Program-made: the position numbers and the translations under genes | In this document: positions 1-8,266 of the stretch, piece by piece | How positions within the stretch are numbered: position 1 is the first letter of the stretch | Layout of the letters: every line of letters starts with the position of its first letter | The notes under the pieces: model-generated | Told to the model about the DNA's origin: nothing | The model's database searches: none | Seen by the model: only the letters and a program-made list of their open reading frames with translations | DNA from: Azospirillum sp. | GTDB lineage: Bacteria > Pseudomonadota > Alphaproteobacteria > CACIAM-22H2 | Reading direction: 5' to 3' | NCBI GenBank assembly: GCA_020249045.1 | Contig: JADCGK010000247.1 | Location: 1-38,084 of the forward strand | DNA length: 38,084 bases

Positions 1-1070
1 ACGCGCTGGGAATGCACGAGCCCGCCCAGCGCGTCGAGATTGGCCTTCACGCGCTCGGGGTAGATGGTCAACTTCTCGATCATGCCCGCGAGGCGATGCA
101 GCGCGAAGTCCAGCGCGATCGTCGCGTCGGGCGCGAACACGCGTTCGACCGCCGAATGCGAGATGTCGCGCTCGTGCCACAGCGCCACGTTCTCCAGCGC
201 CGGAACGACGGCCGCGCGCACGATGCGCGCGAGGCCGGTCAGGTTCTCCGACAGGACCGGGTTGCGCTTGTGCGGCATCGCCGACGAGCCTTTTTGCCCG
301 GGGCTGAAGAATTCCTCCGCCTCGCGCAGTTCCGTGCGCTGCAGGTGGCGCACCTCGATCGCGAAGCGTTCGATCGACGAAGCGACGACGCCCAGCGTCG
401 CGAAGAACATCGCGTGCCGGTCGCGCGGGATGACCTGGGTCGAAATCGTCTCGGGCACCAGGCCCATCCGCTTCGCCACGTGCGCTTCGACGCGCGGATC
501 GATGTTCGCGAAAGTGCCCACGGCGCCGGAAATCGCGCACGTCGCGATTTCGGCGCGCGCTGCGGCAAGACGCGCGCGGTTGCGCGCGAACTCGGCGTAG
601 TAGCCGGCGAGCTTCAGGCCGAAGGTCGTCGGCTCGGCGTGGATGCCGTGGCTGCGCCCGATCGTCGGCAGGTACTTGGTTTCGTGCGCGCGCTTCTTCA
701 ACGCGGCCAAGACGCGATCGACGCCGTCGAGCAGCAGGTCCGACGCGCGCGCCAGTTGCACGGCGAGCGTGGTGTCGAGAACGTCCGAACTCGTCATGCC
801 CTGGTGCACGAAGCGCGCGTCAGGCCCGACGTATTCGGCGAGGTTGGTCAGGAACGCGATCACGTCGTGCTTGGTTTCGCGTTCGATCGCGTCGATGCGC
901 GCGATCTCCCACTTGCCCTTCCGCCAGATCGTTTTGGCGGCGCTTTTGGGGATCACGCCCAACGCGGCTTGCGCGTCGCACGCGTGGGCTTCGATTTCGA
1001 ACCAAATGCGGAATTTCGACTCGGGCTCCCAGATCGCGGTCATCTGGGGGCGGCTGTAGCGCGGGATCAT
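1..1070 (-). CDS. purB: Adenylosuccinate lyase, 3' end cut by window
   Basis: Cytosolic purine-biosynthesis lyase that removes fumarate from SAICAR and from adenylosuccinate. About 356 N-terminal residues are visible, beginning MIPRYSRPQM at an ATG at 1070-1068. The protein continues past base 1, so the C-terminus is missing. The fumarase/aspartase superfamily signature (GQKGSSAMPHKRNP) is encoded around 258-300, and the catalytic-region stretches QGMTSSDVLDT and GRSHGIHAEPTTFG are present. It starts only 13 bases after the stop of the nitrile hydratase alpha gene on the same strand, so it is probably read from the same transcript. That neighbourhood is odd for a housekeeping purine gene. Identification is firm. 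Confidence 0.96.
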   Translation of the reverse strand, partial: MIPRYSRPQMTAIWEPESKFRIWFEIEAHACDAQAALGVIPKSAAKTIWRKGKWEIARIDAIERETKHDVIAFLTNLAEYVGPDARFVHQGMTSSDVLDTTLAVQLARASDLLLDGVDRVLAALKKRAHETKYLPTIGRSHGIHAEPTTFGLKLAGYYAEFARNRARLAAARAEIATCAISGAVGTFANIDPRVEAHVAKRMGLVPETISTQVIPRDRHAMFFATLGVVASSIERFAIEVRHLQRTELREAEEFFSPGQKGSSAMPHKRNPVLSENLTGLARIVRAAVVPALENVALWHERDISHSAVERVFAPDATIALDFALHRLAGMIEKLTIYPERVKANLDALGGLVHSQR

Positions 1071-1083
1071 TCGTGTTGCGTCC

Positions 1084-1728
1084 TCAAGGGGCGGCAGCGA
1101 GGGCCGTGCCGATCATGCTGTCGCGCCCGACGAGGCCGGCGAGGCGCTCCTCGCTCCAGCCTTCCGTTCCCGACGGGCGCATGGGAACCACCAAATAGCG
1201 CATGTCGGCCGTGGAATCGACCACGCGGATTTCGACGCCGTCGGGCAGAACCGTGCCGAACTCGGCCAGCACTTTGCGCGGCTCCTTCACCGCGCGGGCG
1301 CGATAGGCGCTCGATTTGTACCAGGCCGGCGGCACGCCAAGGATCGCCTTGGGATAGCACGAGCATAGCGTGCACACGACCATGTGATGGCGCGCGGGCG
1401 TGTTCTCGAGCGCCACGACCGTGGCGGTGTTGGAGGTGTCGACGCCAAGCTCGCCGGCGGCCGCCTTGGCGTCCGCCAGCAGGCGCCGTTTGTAGTCCGG
1501 ATCGACCCAGGCGCGCGCGACGATCCGCGCGCCCATCGCGGGGCTGCGGCTGTCCATCAGTTCGATCTGTTTGCGGATGTCCTCGGCCGTGAACACGCCC
1601 TTTGCGATCAGCAGTTCGCGCACTGCGCGCTCCAGACGGGCGTATTCGGGCCGCGGTTCGGCCGCATGCAGCGGATCGTGGGCGTGGTCGTGCGTGTGGA
1701 CGTGATCGCCGTGATGCGCGCCGCTCAT
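1084..1728 (-). CDS. nthA: Nitrile hydratase (cobalt-type) alpha subunit
   Basis: 214-residue catalytic subunit of a nitrile hydratase-family enzyme, which hydrates nitriles to amides (or thiocyanate, in the related thiocyanate hydrolase). The metal claw VCTLCSC is at about residues 118-124 (Cys119, Cys122, Ser123, Cys124). Threonine after the first Cys is the form known from cobalt enzymes; iron enzymes have serine. The family signature RYLVVPMRPSGTEGW is at about 177-191. The N-terminus (about residues 5-21) is unusually rich in His and Asp, a possible metal-handling tail. The ATG overlaps the stop of the upstream beta-C gene by 4 bases (1725-1728). No separate activator (P14K/NhlE type) or CobW/P47K gene is visible nearby. 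The true substrate cannot be told from sequence. Confidence 0.93.
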   Translation of the reverse strand: MSGAHHGDHVHTHDHAHDPLHAAEPRPEYARLERAVRELLIAKGVFTAEDIRKQIELMDSRSPAMGARIVARAWVDPDYKRRLLADAKAAAGELGVDTSNTATVVALENTPARHHMVVCTLCSCYPKAILGVPPAWYKSSAYRARAVKEPRKVLAEFGTVLPDGVEIRVVDSTADMRYLVVPMRPSGTEGWSEERLAGLVGRDSMIGTALAAAP

Positions 1729-2018
1729 CCGATCTTCTCCAGCCAATTGTCGTAAAGGTCCGCGGTCAGGGTTTCGGGCCCGCGCGTCGTTCCCGGGAAA
1801 AGATCCGCGCGCTCGAAAGCCACCATGTAGAGGCCGAGCTTGGGCAGGCCGTCGCCGCCTTTGGCGAGCGATCCCGGATCGCCGAACGCGCCGAGATGGC
1901 GTTCGACGCGGCCCACGCGGCCGCGCAGGAAGTGCGGCGTGCGCACGTGGACCTTGCGGCCCTCCGCCTCGGGCCAATGGTCGCGCACGCGCACCTTGTC
2001 GCCCGGAGCGAAGGTCAT
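1725..2018 (-). CDS. Nitrile hydratase beta subunit, C-terminal domain as a separate protein
   Basis: 97-residue protein starting MTFAPGDKVRVRDHWP and ending near DLYDNWLEKIG. It matches the SH3-like C-terminal domain of nitrile hydratase beta subunits, with the conserved HVRTPHFLRGRVG and AFERADLFPG-type stretches. In ordinary nitrile hydratases this domain is joined to the helical N-terminal domain in one chain of roughly 220 residues. Here the N-terminal half is its own upstream gene (2015-2329) in another frame. Both junctions are 4-base ATGA overlaps, so this is a clean gene split rather than a sequencing frameshift. The same division is known from thiocyanate hydrolase (its alpha and beta subunits) and from three-subunit toyocamycin nitrile hydratase. 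The longer reading upstream in this frame is unsupported. Confidence 0.88.
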   Translation of the reverse strand: MTFAPGDKVRVRDHWPEAEGRKVHVRTPHFLRGRVGRVERHLGAFGDPGSLAKGGDGLPKLGLYMVAFERADLFPGTTRGPETLTADLYDNWLEKIG

Positions 2019-2329
2019 TCCTCCGCCTCCTTCAACTCGGCGAGTTTGAGGACGAGCTCCTCCTCGCCGATCACGTCCTTGTGGACCATGACTTCGGCGA
2101 TGGCGTGGATCCATTTCTCGTAATAGGCGGCCGCGTCGTACTCGGCGGGCGGCATCGCCTCGATCGCGTCGCGCATTTCGTCCACGCGCATCAGCGCGCG
2201 CGACGGATGCGACAGCAGGTTGACCATCGCGTCCACGCGTTTGTCGAACGCCGACAATTCGTGTTCGGTCCGGTCGATGGCTTGCGAGGCGAAGGGTTCG
2301 ACTCCGCCCATGTCGTGATGGGATCGCAT
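2015..2329 (-). CDS. Nitrile hydratase beta subunit, N-terminal domain as a separate protein
   Basis: 104 residues, starting MRSHHDMGGVEPF. The DMGG motif near the start and the AAYYEKWIHAIAEVM stretch (about residues 68-82) followed by an acidic helix match the helical N-terminal domain of nitrile hydratase beta subunits. The same fold is used by nitrile hydratase activator proteins, so it could act as a structural subunit, as a cobalt-insertion chaperone, or as both. The structural reading is favoured because of the DMGG start and because the matching C-terminal domain is the next gene. Its stop overlaps the start of that gene (ATGA, 2015-2018). It lies 15 bases after radC on the same strand. 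Confidence 0.85.
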   Translation of the reverse strand: MRSHHDMGGVEPFASQAIDRTEHELSAFDKRVDAMVNLLSHPSRALMRVDEMRDAIEAMPPAEYDAAAYYEKWIHAIAEVMVHKDVIGEEELVLKLAELKEAEE

Positions 2330-2344
2330 GATCCCGCAAGCGTA

Positions 2345-3064
2345 TCAGAAAAGCCCCTTGGCTTTGAAGCTCGTATGGCCTTTGCGGCCGACGATCACAT
2401 GATCGTGGACGGCGACCCCGATGGCTTTGAGGGCCTTGTCGATCTCGCGGGTTATGTCGATGTCGGCGCGGCTGGGGGTGGTGTCGCCGGACGGGTGGTT
2501 GTGGACCAGGATGACCGCCGAGGCGTGCAGTTCAAGGCAACGTTTGGCGACCTCGCGCGGATACACCGGCGCATGATCCACGGTGCCCGATTGATGGACC
2601 TCGTCGTGGATCAGGCGGTTTTTCTTGTCGAGGAACAGCAGGCGGAAATGCTCCTGCTTGGCGCGGGCCATGTCGGCCATCAGATAGTCCATGAGCTTTT
2701 CCCACCCGCTCAAGACCGGCTTTTCGGCGATCTCGGCGCGCGCGAGCCGCACGGCCGCCTCGCGCACGGCCAAAAGCGCGTCGATCGCCGTTTCGCCCAG
2801 GCCTTCGACCTCGGCGAGTTCGCTCCGCCCGGCGGAAAGCGCGCCCGCATAACCGCCGAAACGCGCGATCAGCGCCTTGGCCAGCGGCTTCACGTCGCGG
2901 CGCGGGATCGCGGCGAACAGCAGCATTTCGAGCAGTTCGTAATCCTCCAACGCCGCCGCACCCGCACGGCGGAAACGCGCGCGCAACCGCTGGCGATGGC
3001 CGTGGTAATGCGGGGCCGGGCCTTCGGCCACGCCGTCGAAGGGGGCGGGGACGTCGTCGGACAT
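2345..3064 (-). CDS. radC: RadC family JAB1/MPN-domain protein
   Basis: 239 residues from the ATG at 3064 (MSDDVPAPFD). A GTG at 3100 would add 12 residues but nothing supports it. There is a helix-hairpin-helix-like N-terminal region with EVEGLGETAIDALLA at about 86-100. The C-terminal JAMM metalloprotease-like site is at about 188-201 (His188, His190 and Asp201 in the HNHPSGD context). The historic label is DNA repair protein RadC. The repair role has been disputed and the biochemical activity is not established. It is downstream of map with a 66-base gap and upstream of the nitrile hydratase genes with a 15-base gap, so it may be co-transcribed with them. Confidence 0.93.
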   Translation of the reverse strand: MSDDVPAPFDGVAEGPAPHYHGHRQRLRARFRRAGAAALEDYELLEMLLFAAIPRRDVKPLAKALIARFGGYAGALSAGRSELAEVEGLGETAIDALLAVREAAVRLARAEIAEKPVLSGWEKLMDYLMADMARAKQEHFRLLFLDKKNRLIHDEVHQSGTVDHAPVYPREVAKRCLELHASAVILVHNHPSGDTTPSRADIDITREIDKALKAIGVAVHDHVIVGRKGHTSFKAKGLF

Positions 3065-3130
3065 GATACGCGCGATGATACACGCGCGTACGTGCCGCAC
3101 AACCGTTGGCGGAAGGTGCTTCGGAGGCCC

Positions 3131-3952
3131 TCAATAGGGCGGGCGATGCATTCCGCGCGGGGAGAGCGTGAAAATCTCGTAACCGGTTTCGGTGACGCCG
3201 ACCGAATGCTCGAACTGCGCGGAAAGCGAGCGGTCCTTGGTCACGGCCGTCCAGCCGTCGGCCAGAACCTTCACGCGCCAATCGCCGGCATTGATCATCG
3301 GTTCGATCGTGAAGAACATGCCCGCGCGCAGCTTCATGCCTTCGCCCGGCCTGCCGTAATGCAGGATCGACGGCGAATCGTGGAACACGCGGCCCAGGCC
3401 GTGGCCGCAAAAATCGCGCACGACCGAAAAGCGCTGGCCCTCGGCCACGCGCTGGATGGCGGCGCCGATGTCGCCCAACGTGGCGCCGGGCTTGACGATC
3501 TCGATGCCCGCCATCATCGCCTCGTAGGTCGTGTCGACGAGCTTGCGCGCGCGCACGCCCACATTGCCGACGAAGAACATGCGGCTGGTGTCGCCGTGCC
3601 AGCCGTCGACGATCGTGGTCACGTCGATGTTGACGATGTCCCCGTCCTCCAGGCGCTTGTCGCCTGGAATGCCGTGGCAAACGACATGATTGACCGACGT
3701 GCAGATCGACTTCGGAAAGCCCTTGTAGCCGAGCGGGGCGGGCGTGCCGCCGCGCGCGACGATGAACTCGTGGCAAAGCCGGTCGAGTTCGCCCGTCGTG
3801 ACGCCGGGTTCGACGTAGGGGGCGATATAGTCGAGCGTTTCGGCCGCCAAACGGCCGGCCGCGCGCATGCCCGCGAAATCGGCGGGGCCGTGGAACTTGA
3901 CGGCGCGGCCGTCGCTGTCGAGGAGCGGGGCGGAAGCAAGGGCGTCGGTCAT
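3131..3952 (-). CDS. map: Methionine aminopeptidase, type I
   Basis: 273-residue cytosolic metalloprotease that removes the initiator methionine from new proteins. All five metal ligands of the family can be placed: Asp110, Asp121 (in GWHGDTSRMF), His184 (in CGHGLGR), Glu217 (in TIEPMI) and Glu248 (in QFEHS). The substrate-side His93 (CHGIPG) is also present. Length is normal for a type Ia enzyme with a slightly extended N-terminus. It lies 30 bases after the YkgJ-like gene and 66 bases before radC, in the same direction. Identification is secure. Confidence 0.97.
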   Translation of the reverse strand: MTDALASAPLLDSDGRAVKFHGPADFAGMRAAGRLAAETLDYIAPYVEPGVTTGELDRLCHEFIVARGGTPAPLGYKGFPKSICTSVNHVVCHGIPGDKRLEDGDIVNIDVTTIVDGWHGDTSRMFFVGNVGVRARKLVDTTYEAMMAGIEIVKPGATLGDIGAAIQRVAEGQRFSVVRDFCGHGLGRVFHDSPSILHYGRPGEGMKLRAGMFFTIEPMINAGDWRVKVLADGWTAVTKDRSLSAQFEHSVGVTETGYEIFTLSPRGMHRPPY

Positions 3953-3982
3953 TGCGGGCGATGTATAGGCGGCTTGGGCCGA

Positions 3983-4663
3983 TTATTCCAGTTCCGGATC
4001 GGCCGGGGCCCGGGCGGCGGCGGGGAAGGGGCGGCCGCGCGCGTAATCGGCGGCCAAGTGCGGGTCGCGGCGCAACGCGGCGATGGCGTGGGTCAGTTCC
4101 ACCGGTTCGACGTCGATCCCCGCCGCGGCCAGCGCCTGCCCCATACCTTTCAACGCTTGATCGCCCATCAATACCGGCTCCAAGGGAACGGGCTTCGCGG
4201 GCAGTCCGACCGGCGAGCGCCCGAATTCGTACCGCGAGCGGCAGAAATCCAGATCGCGCGAATGGATCGCGCGGCATCGGTTGGGCCGCACGGCGTAAAC
4301 GGCGCAGGCCCCCTCGATCAGGAACGGGCAGGGGATGCGCGCTTTCTTGCGGGCCGCGTTTTCGGTGCCGAGAATGGCCTTGGCGTCCACATCGAATTTG
4401 GCGGCCAGGGGCGTGTCCGCGATCGCCGCGGCCACCGCGATGGCTTCGGCGGGCAGGACGGCCACGTGCTGATGGCAGCACCACCCGCATCCGGCCTTGC
4501 AGGCGATGGTCCCGCCCGCGTCGATCGAACCGCGCGCGCGCGCCCAAACCCGGTCGAAGACCGCGTTGGCGTCCTGGGCGGCCCGGACGACGGCATCGGC
4601 CGTCCGGCCGGCGGCGAGCGCGTCGGCGGCGGCGGTCTTGGCGGCGAGCACGGTGTCGGTCAT
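3983..4663 (-). CDS. YkgJ-family cysteine cluster protein
   Basis: 226 residues. The central region carries the CxxxCGxCC arrangement (CKAGCGWCC at about residues 55-63), followed by PCPFL, CAVYAVRPNRCR and a further Cys. This is the pattern of the YkgJ/UPF0153 zinc- or iron-binding cluster family. The biochemical function of the family is not settled, so only a metal-cluster role is proposed. The start ATG at 4663 lies 30 bases from the divergent CinA-like gene. Downstream map follows after 30 bases on the same strand. Confidence 0.82.
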   Translation of the reverse strand: MTDTVLAAKTAAADALAAGRTADAVVRAAQDANAVFDRVWARARGSIDAGGTIACKAGCGWCCHQHVAVLPAEAIAVAAAIADTPLAAKFDVDAKAILGTENAARKKARIPCPFLIEGACAVYAVRPNRCRAIHSRDLDFCRSRYEFGRSPVGLPAKPVPLEPVLMGDQALKGMGQALAAAGIDVEPVELTHAIAALRRDPHLAADYARGRPFPAAARAPADPELE

Positions 4664-4693
4664 GGTGGGAACAGTCTACATCGGATTCGCATC

Positions 4694-5455
4694 ATGACCG
4701 ACGAAGCCCCCACCGCCTGCATCCTGGTCATCGGGAACGAGATCCTTTCGGGCCGGACCAAGGATACGAATTCCGGCTGGCTCGCCGAACGGCTGACGGC
4801 GCTCGGCATCCGCTTGCGCGAAACCCGCGTGATCCCCGACGACGAAGCGGTGATCGTTTCCGTCCTCGACGAGGTGCGCGCGAAATACACCTACGTGTTC
4901 ACCTCGGGCGGCATCGGCCCGACCCACGACGACATCACCGCCGAATGCGTCGCCAAGGCGTTCGGCGTGCCGTGGGAGATCGACGAGCGCGCGCGCGCGA
5001 TCCTGCGCACCAACTACAAAAGCGACGCGGATATGACGCCCGCCCGGCTGCGCATGGCGACGCTGCCGCGCGGCTCGGAACTCATCCCCAATCCGATCAG
5101 CAAAGCCCCGGGATTCAAGATCGGCAACGTCCACGTCATGGCGGGCGTGCCGCGGATATTGCAGGCGATGTTCGACGCGGTCGCAGGTTCGCTCAAAGGC
5201 GGGCCGGTGCTGATCGCGCATACGGTGATCGGGGACGTGGCCGAAGGAAAGATCGGCGACGACCTGGGCGCCCTGCAAAAAGCCAATCCGGACGTCGAGA
5301 TCGGGTCCTATCCCGGCCAGCGCCCCGACGGCACGTTCCGCAACGCGATCGTCGTGCGCGGGCTCGATCGCGCCCGGCTGGCCGAGGTCGCGGCGCAGGC
5401 CGCGGACCTCATCCGCAAACACGGCGGTACGGCGGTCGACGAACCGCCGTTATGA
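4694..5455 (+). CDS. CinA N-terminal-type molybdopterin-binding domain protein
   Basis: 253 residues starting MTDEAPTACILVIGNEIL. The stretches IGNEILSGRTKDTN, FTSGGIGPTHDDIT and HVMAGVPRI are the conserved motifs of the MoaB/Mog-like fold found at the N-terminus of competence/damage-inducible protein CinA. The C-terminal PncC (nicotinamide-nucleotide deamidase) domain of full-length CinA is absent, so this is the stand-alone short form common in alphaproteobacteria. Its substrate is unknown, with a nucleotide or pterin-type ligand likely. A much longer reading in the same frame (from about 2081) is only an antisense shadow; the ATG at 4694 matches the family start. tRNA-Leu begins 15 bases after its stop. 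Confidence 0.9.
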   Translation: MTDEAPTACILVIGNEILSGRTKDTNSGWLAERLTALGIRLRETRVIPDDEAVIVSVLDEVRAKYTYVFTSGGIGPTHDDITAECVAKAFGVPWEIDERARAILRTNYKSDADMTPARLRMATLPRGSELIPNPISKAPGFKIGNVHVMAGVPRILQAMFDAVAGSLKGGPVLIAHTVIGDVAEGKIGDDLGALQKANPDVEIGSYPGQRPDGTFRNAIVVRGLDRARLAEVAAQAADLIRKHGGTAVDEPPL

Positions 5456-5470
5456 TGCAGCACGTGGCGC

Positions 5471-5556
5471 GCCCCCTTGATGGAATTGGTAGACATACAA
5501 GACTTAAAATCTTGAGCCTTCCAGGCGTGCCGGTTCGAGTCCGGCAGGGGGCACCA
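5471..5556 (+). tRNA. tRNA-Leu (anticodon UAA)
   Basis: 86-nt cloverleaf. The acceptor strands GCCCCCT (5471-5477) and AGGGGGC (5546-5552) pair, followed by discriminator A and an encoded CCA (5554-5556). The anticodon stem CAAGA/TCTTG encloses the loop CTTAAAA, giving anticodon TAA, which reads UUA. The long variable arm typical of leucine tRNAs follows. The T arm has GCCGG-TTCGAGT-CCGGC. Only 15 bases separate it from the upstream coding region, so its promoter must lie inside that gene or it is co-transcribed. Confidence 0.97.
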
Positions 5557-5567
5557 CGCGAATCCGG

Positions 5568-5927
5568 ATGACGGCAATGCCCTTCGTTCCGATCCTCAGC
5601 GAGATTTCCTACGACTTCCAGCCGCCGAATTCGGCGATCGTGGTCTATGGCGCGGACACGCCTTGGGGCCGGCTGGAGGTCGAGGTGACGGTCACCGAAC
5701 GCGGCGTCTACGGGCTCGAAGTCTTCCACCAGCCCAATCGCGGGCCGCGCGCGCCGTTCCGCCCGTCGATGGACGAGGCGTTCCATTGGACGACGCTGGA
5801 ACCCGAACAAGCCGCGCTCTATGCCGCGACGGGCGCGTCGCGTTATCTCGAATTGCGCTCCGAAGGCGAAACCGCCATGGACGCCGCGCAGTTCCAGCGC
5901 CTGCTCGCGGAATTGATGAAACGCTAA
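5568..5927 (+). CDS. Small conserved-looking protein of unknown function
   Basis: 119 residues starting MTAMPFVPILSEISYDF; a second ATG at 5577 is an alternative start. It is soluble, without a signal peptide or membrane segment, and mixed in charge. The first half looks beta-rich (IVVYGADTPWGRLEVEVTVT) and the C-terminus is helical ([15 protein letters not shown]). I do not recognise a family. The gene starts 12 bases after the tRNA and ends in a 3-base overlap with the convergent small gene at 5924. The amino-acid composition looks like a real protein rather than an antisense shadow. Confidence 0.65.
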   Translation: MTAMPFVPILSEISYDFQPPNSAIVVYGADTPWGRLEVEVTVTERGVYGLEVFHQPNRGPRAPFRPSMDEAFHWTTLEPEQAALYAATGASRYLELRSEGETAMDAAQFQRLLAELMKR

Positions 5928-6258
5928 CCGTCGGCCGTTTTCGCCTGCAGGCGGGATTTCGGCAGACCGGGATCGCGGGCGAAAGCTTCGACCGCGCGCA
6001 CGAGGTCGGTTTTCATGCGCATCGGCAATCCGCCGTCGATCTCCGGCTTCTCGAAATCGCAGAGGGCTTTGGCCATCGCCACGACGCGCGCACCGCGCGG
6101 ACCGTAAAGGCCCAGCGCATCGGCCAGCCCTTGGGCGAGATCCAGTCCCGAGGTCAGGAAGCGGTGCGCCTCCCGGTAGTCCCGGACATCGGCGCGCGTT
6201 TGCAGACGGAACAACGTTTCGGCGAAGCGCGCGCGCGCGACCTTCGTCGGCGGCGCAC

Positions 6259-6262
<4 letters not shown>
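5924..6262 (-). CDS. Small unknown protein coupled to rimO
   Basis: 112 residues beginning at a GTG at 6262-6260 that overlaps the rimO stop codon (GTGA). The sequence starts [13 protein letters not shown] and ends [10 protein letters not shown]. It is mostly helical and basic, with the pattern [27 protein letters not shown] in its first half (given here by position, about residues 27-50). No family is recognised. The overlap with rimO suggests translational coupling, so a role linked to RimO or ribosome modification is possible but is inference. The same frame is open far upstream as an antisense shadow of rimO; the GTG is the only start with a sensible context. Confidence 0.6.
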
Positions 6263-7629
<1,367 letters not shown>

Positions 7630-7771
7630 GTCCGCGACGTATAAAGATTCCCGCATCGGCTGGCCAGCGAGGGGTTAGGGCGTGCGGTATCTCGGCCCGT
7701 CGAGCTCTTGACGGTGCGGGGCTGGCGCCCCACGTGGCCATTTGACGCTTTTTTTCCCGAGGGGTCCGACG

Positions 7772-8098
7772 ATGCGCTTCCCCGAACTCCGGTTTTTGGC
7801 GTTCCTCGCCCGCCATTTGGGGCTGGGTGTGTTCGTCGGTTGGGCGATTTTGGCGGGATTGCTGTGGCTGGACGTCGCCCGGCTGGCGACATTGATCGGG
7901 GCGTCGTCGCATGCGTTCGAGGCCGTGGCGATGCTGGCGGTCTTTTTCGCGGCGACCTTCGGCGGCGCGGCGATGGGAAGTGCCATCATGGGATTGGCGG
8001 AATCCGACGACGACGGCTCGTCGAACGATCGCGGTTTGCGGCGGGTCCGGCTTGCGCGGCGAAGCGACGGCCGCGTGGTCCAAATCACCAGCGACTGA
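7772..8098 (+). CDS. Small two-helix membrane protein, unknown
   Basis: 108 residues from the ATG at 7772 (MRFPELRFLAF), preceded by a purine-rich site (gagggg at about 7759-7764). An upstream in-frame start at 7742 is less likely. Two hydrophobic segments are visible: about residues 8-35 (ending in GWAILAGLLWLDVARL) and about 48-75 (rich in Ala, Gly and Phe). A polar, basic tail follows, ending GRVVQITSD. No family is recognised. It lies convergent to the methyltransferase-like gene. The hairpin array at 8103-8282 begins 5 bases after its stop. Confidence 0.6.
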   Translation: MRFPELRFLAFLARHLGLGVFVGWAILAGLLWLDVARLATLIGASSHAFEAVAMLAVFFAATFGGAAMGSAIMGLAESDDDGSSNDRGLRRVRLARRSDGRVVQITSD

Positions 8099-8102
8099 TT
8101 CG

Positions 8103-8119
8103 TTTTCCGAACCGGAAAA
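8103..8119. repeat. Hairpin next to the G-loop array
   Basis: A 7-bp perfect stem TTTTCCG / CGGAAAA with loop AAC sits 5 bases after the stop of the small membrane protein gene. It is the leftmost of a series of hairpins in this convergent intergenic region. Unlike the next three it has no G-run loop. The T-rich left arm could help end transcription arriving from the right. Confidence 0.6.
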
Positions 8120-8124
8120 TGAAA

Positions 8125-8221
8125 GGCCCCGGCGCGGGGGGGGGGGTGCGCCGGGGCCGAAGGCAATCCGATCGGGGGGGTGATCGGATTACACGGGGTC
8201 GAGCGGGGGGGGTGCTCGACC
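8125..8221. repeat. Tandem array of three perfect hairpins with G-run loops
   Basis: Three consecutive perfect inverted repeats with unrelated stems but the same loop type. Hairpin 1: an 11-bp stem (8125-8135 with 8148-8158) around eleven G plus T. Hairpin 2: a 9-bp stem AATCCGATC/GATCGGATT (8165-8173, 8182-8190) around seven G plus T. Hairpin 3: an 8-bp stem GGTCGAGC/GCTCGACC (8197-8204, 8214-8221) around eight G plus T. The linkers between hairpins are exactly 6 bases each (gaaggc and acacgg). Read on the minus strand, the loops are A followed by C-runs, and hairpin 1 is then followed by TTTCATTTT, which resembles an intrinsic terminator for the minus-strand gene ending at 8298. The function is unknown. 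Confidence 0.85.
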
Positions 8222-8222
8222 A

Positions 8223-8242
8223 CGATCCGAGATATTGGATCG
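8223..8242. repeat. Hairpin following the G-loop array
   Basis: A 6-bp perfect stem CGATCC/GGATCG around the loop GAGATATT, one base after the last G-loop hairpin. It continues the series of structured elements in the convergent gap but lacks the G-run loop. Confidence 0.5.
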
Positions 8243-8266
8243 CAAAACGGATCTGCAAGAGCCTCC

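Noticed and set aside
1725-2329. A frameshift error breaking a single nitrile hydratase beta gene
   Set aside because: Both halves have proper starts, stops and ATGA overlaps, and three-gene relatives of this family are known, so a true split is the simpler reading.
2081-4693. Very long open frame on the plus strand running into the CinA-like gene
   Set aside because: It lies antisense to radC, map and the YkgJ-like gene, its translation is Arg/Gly/His-rich with no recognisable domain, and the CinA family start fits the ATG at 4694.
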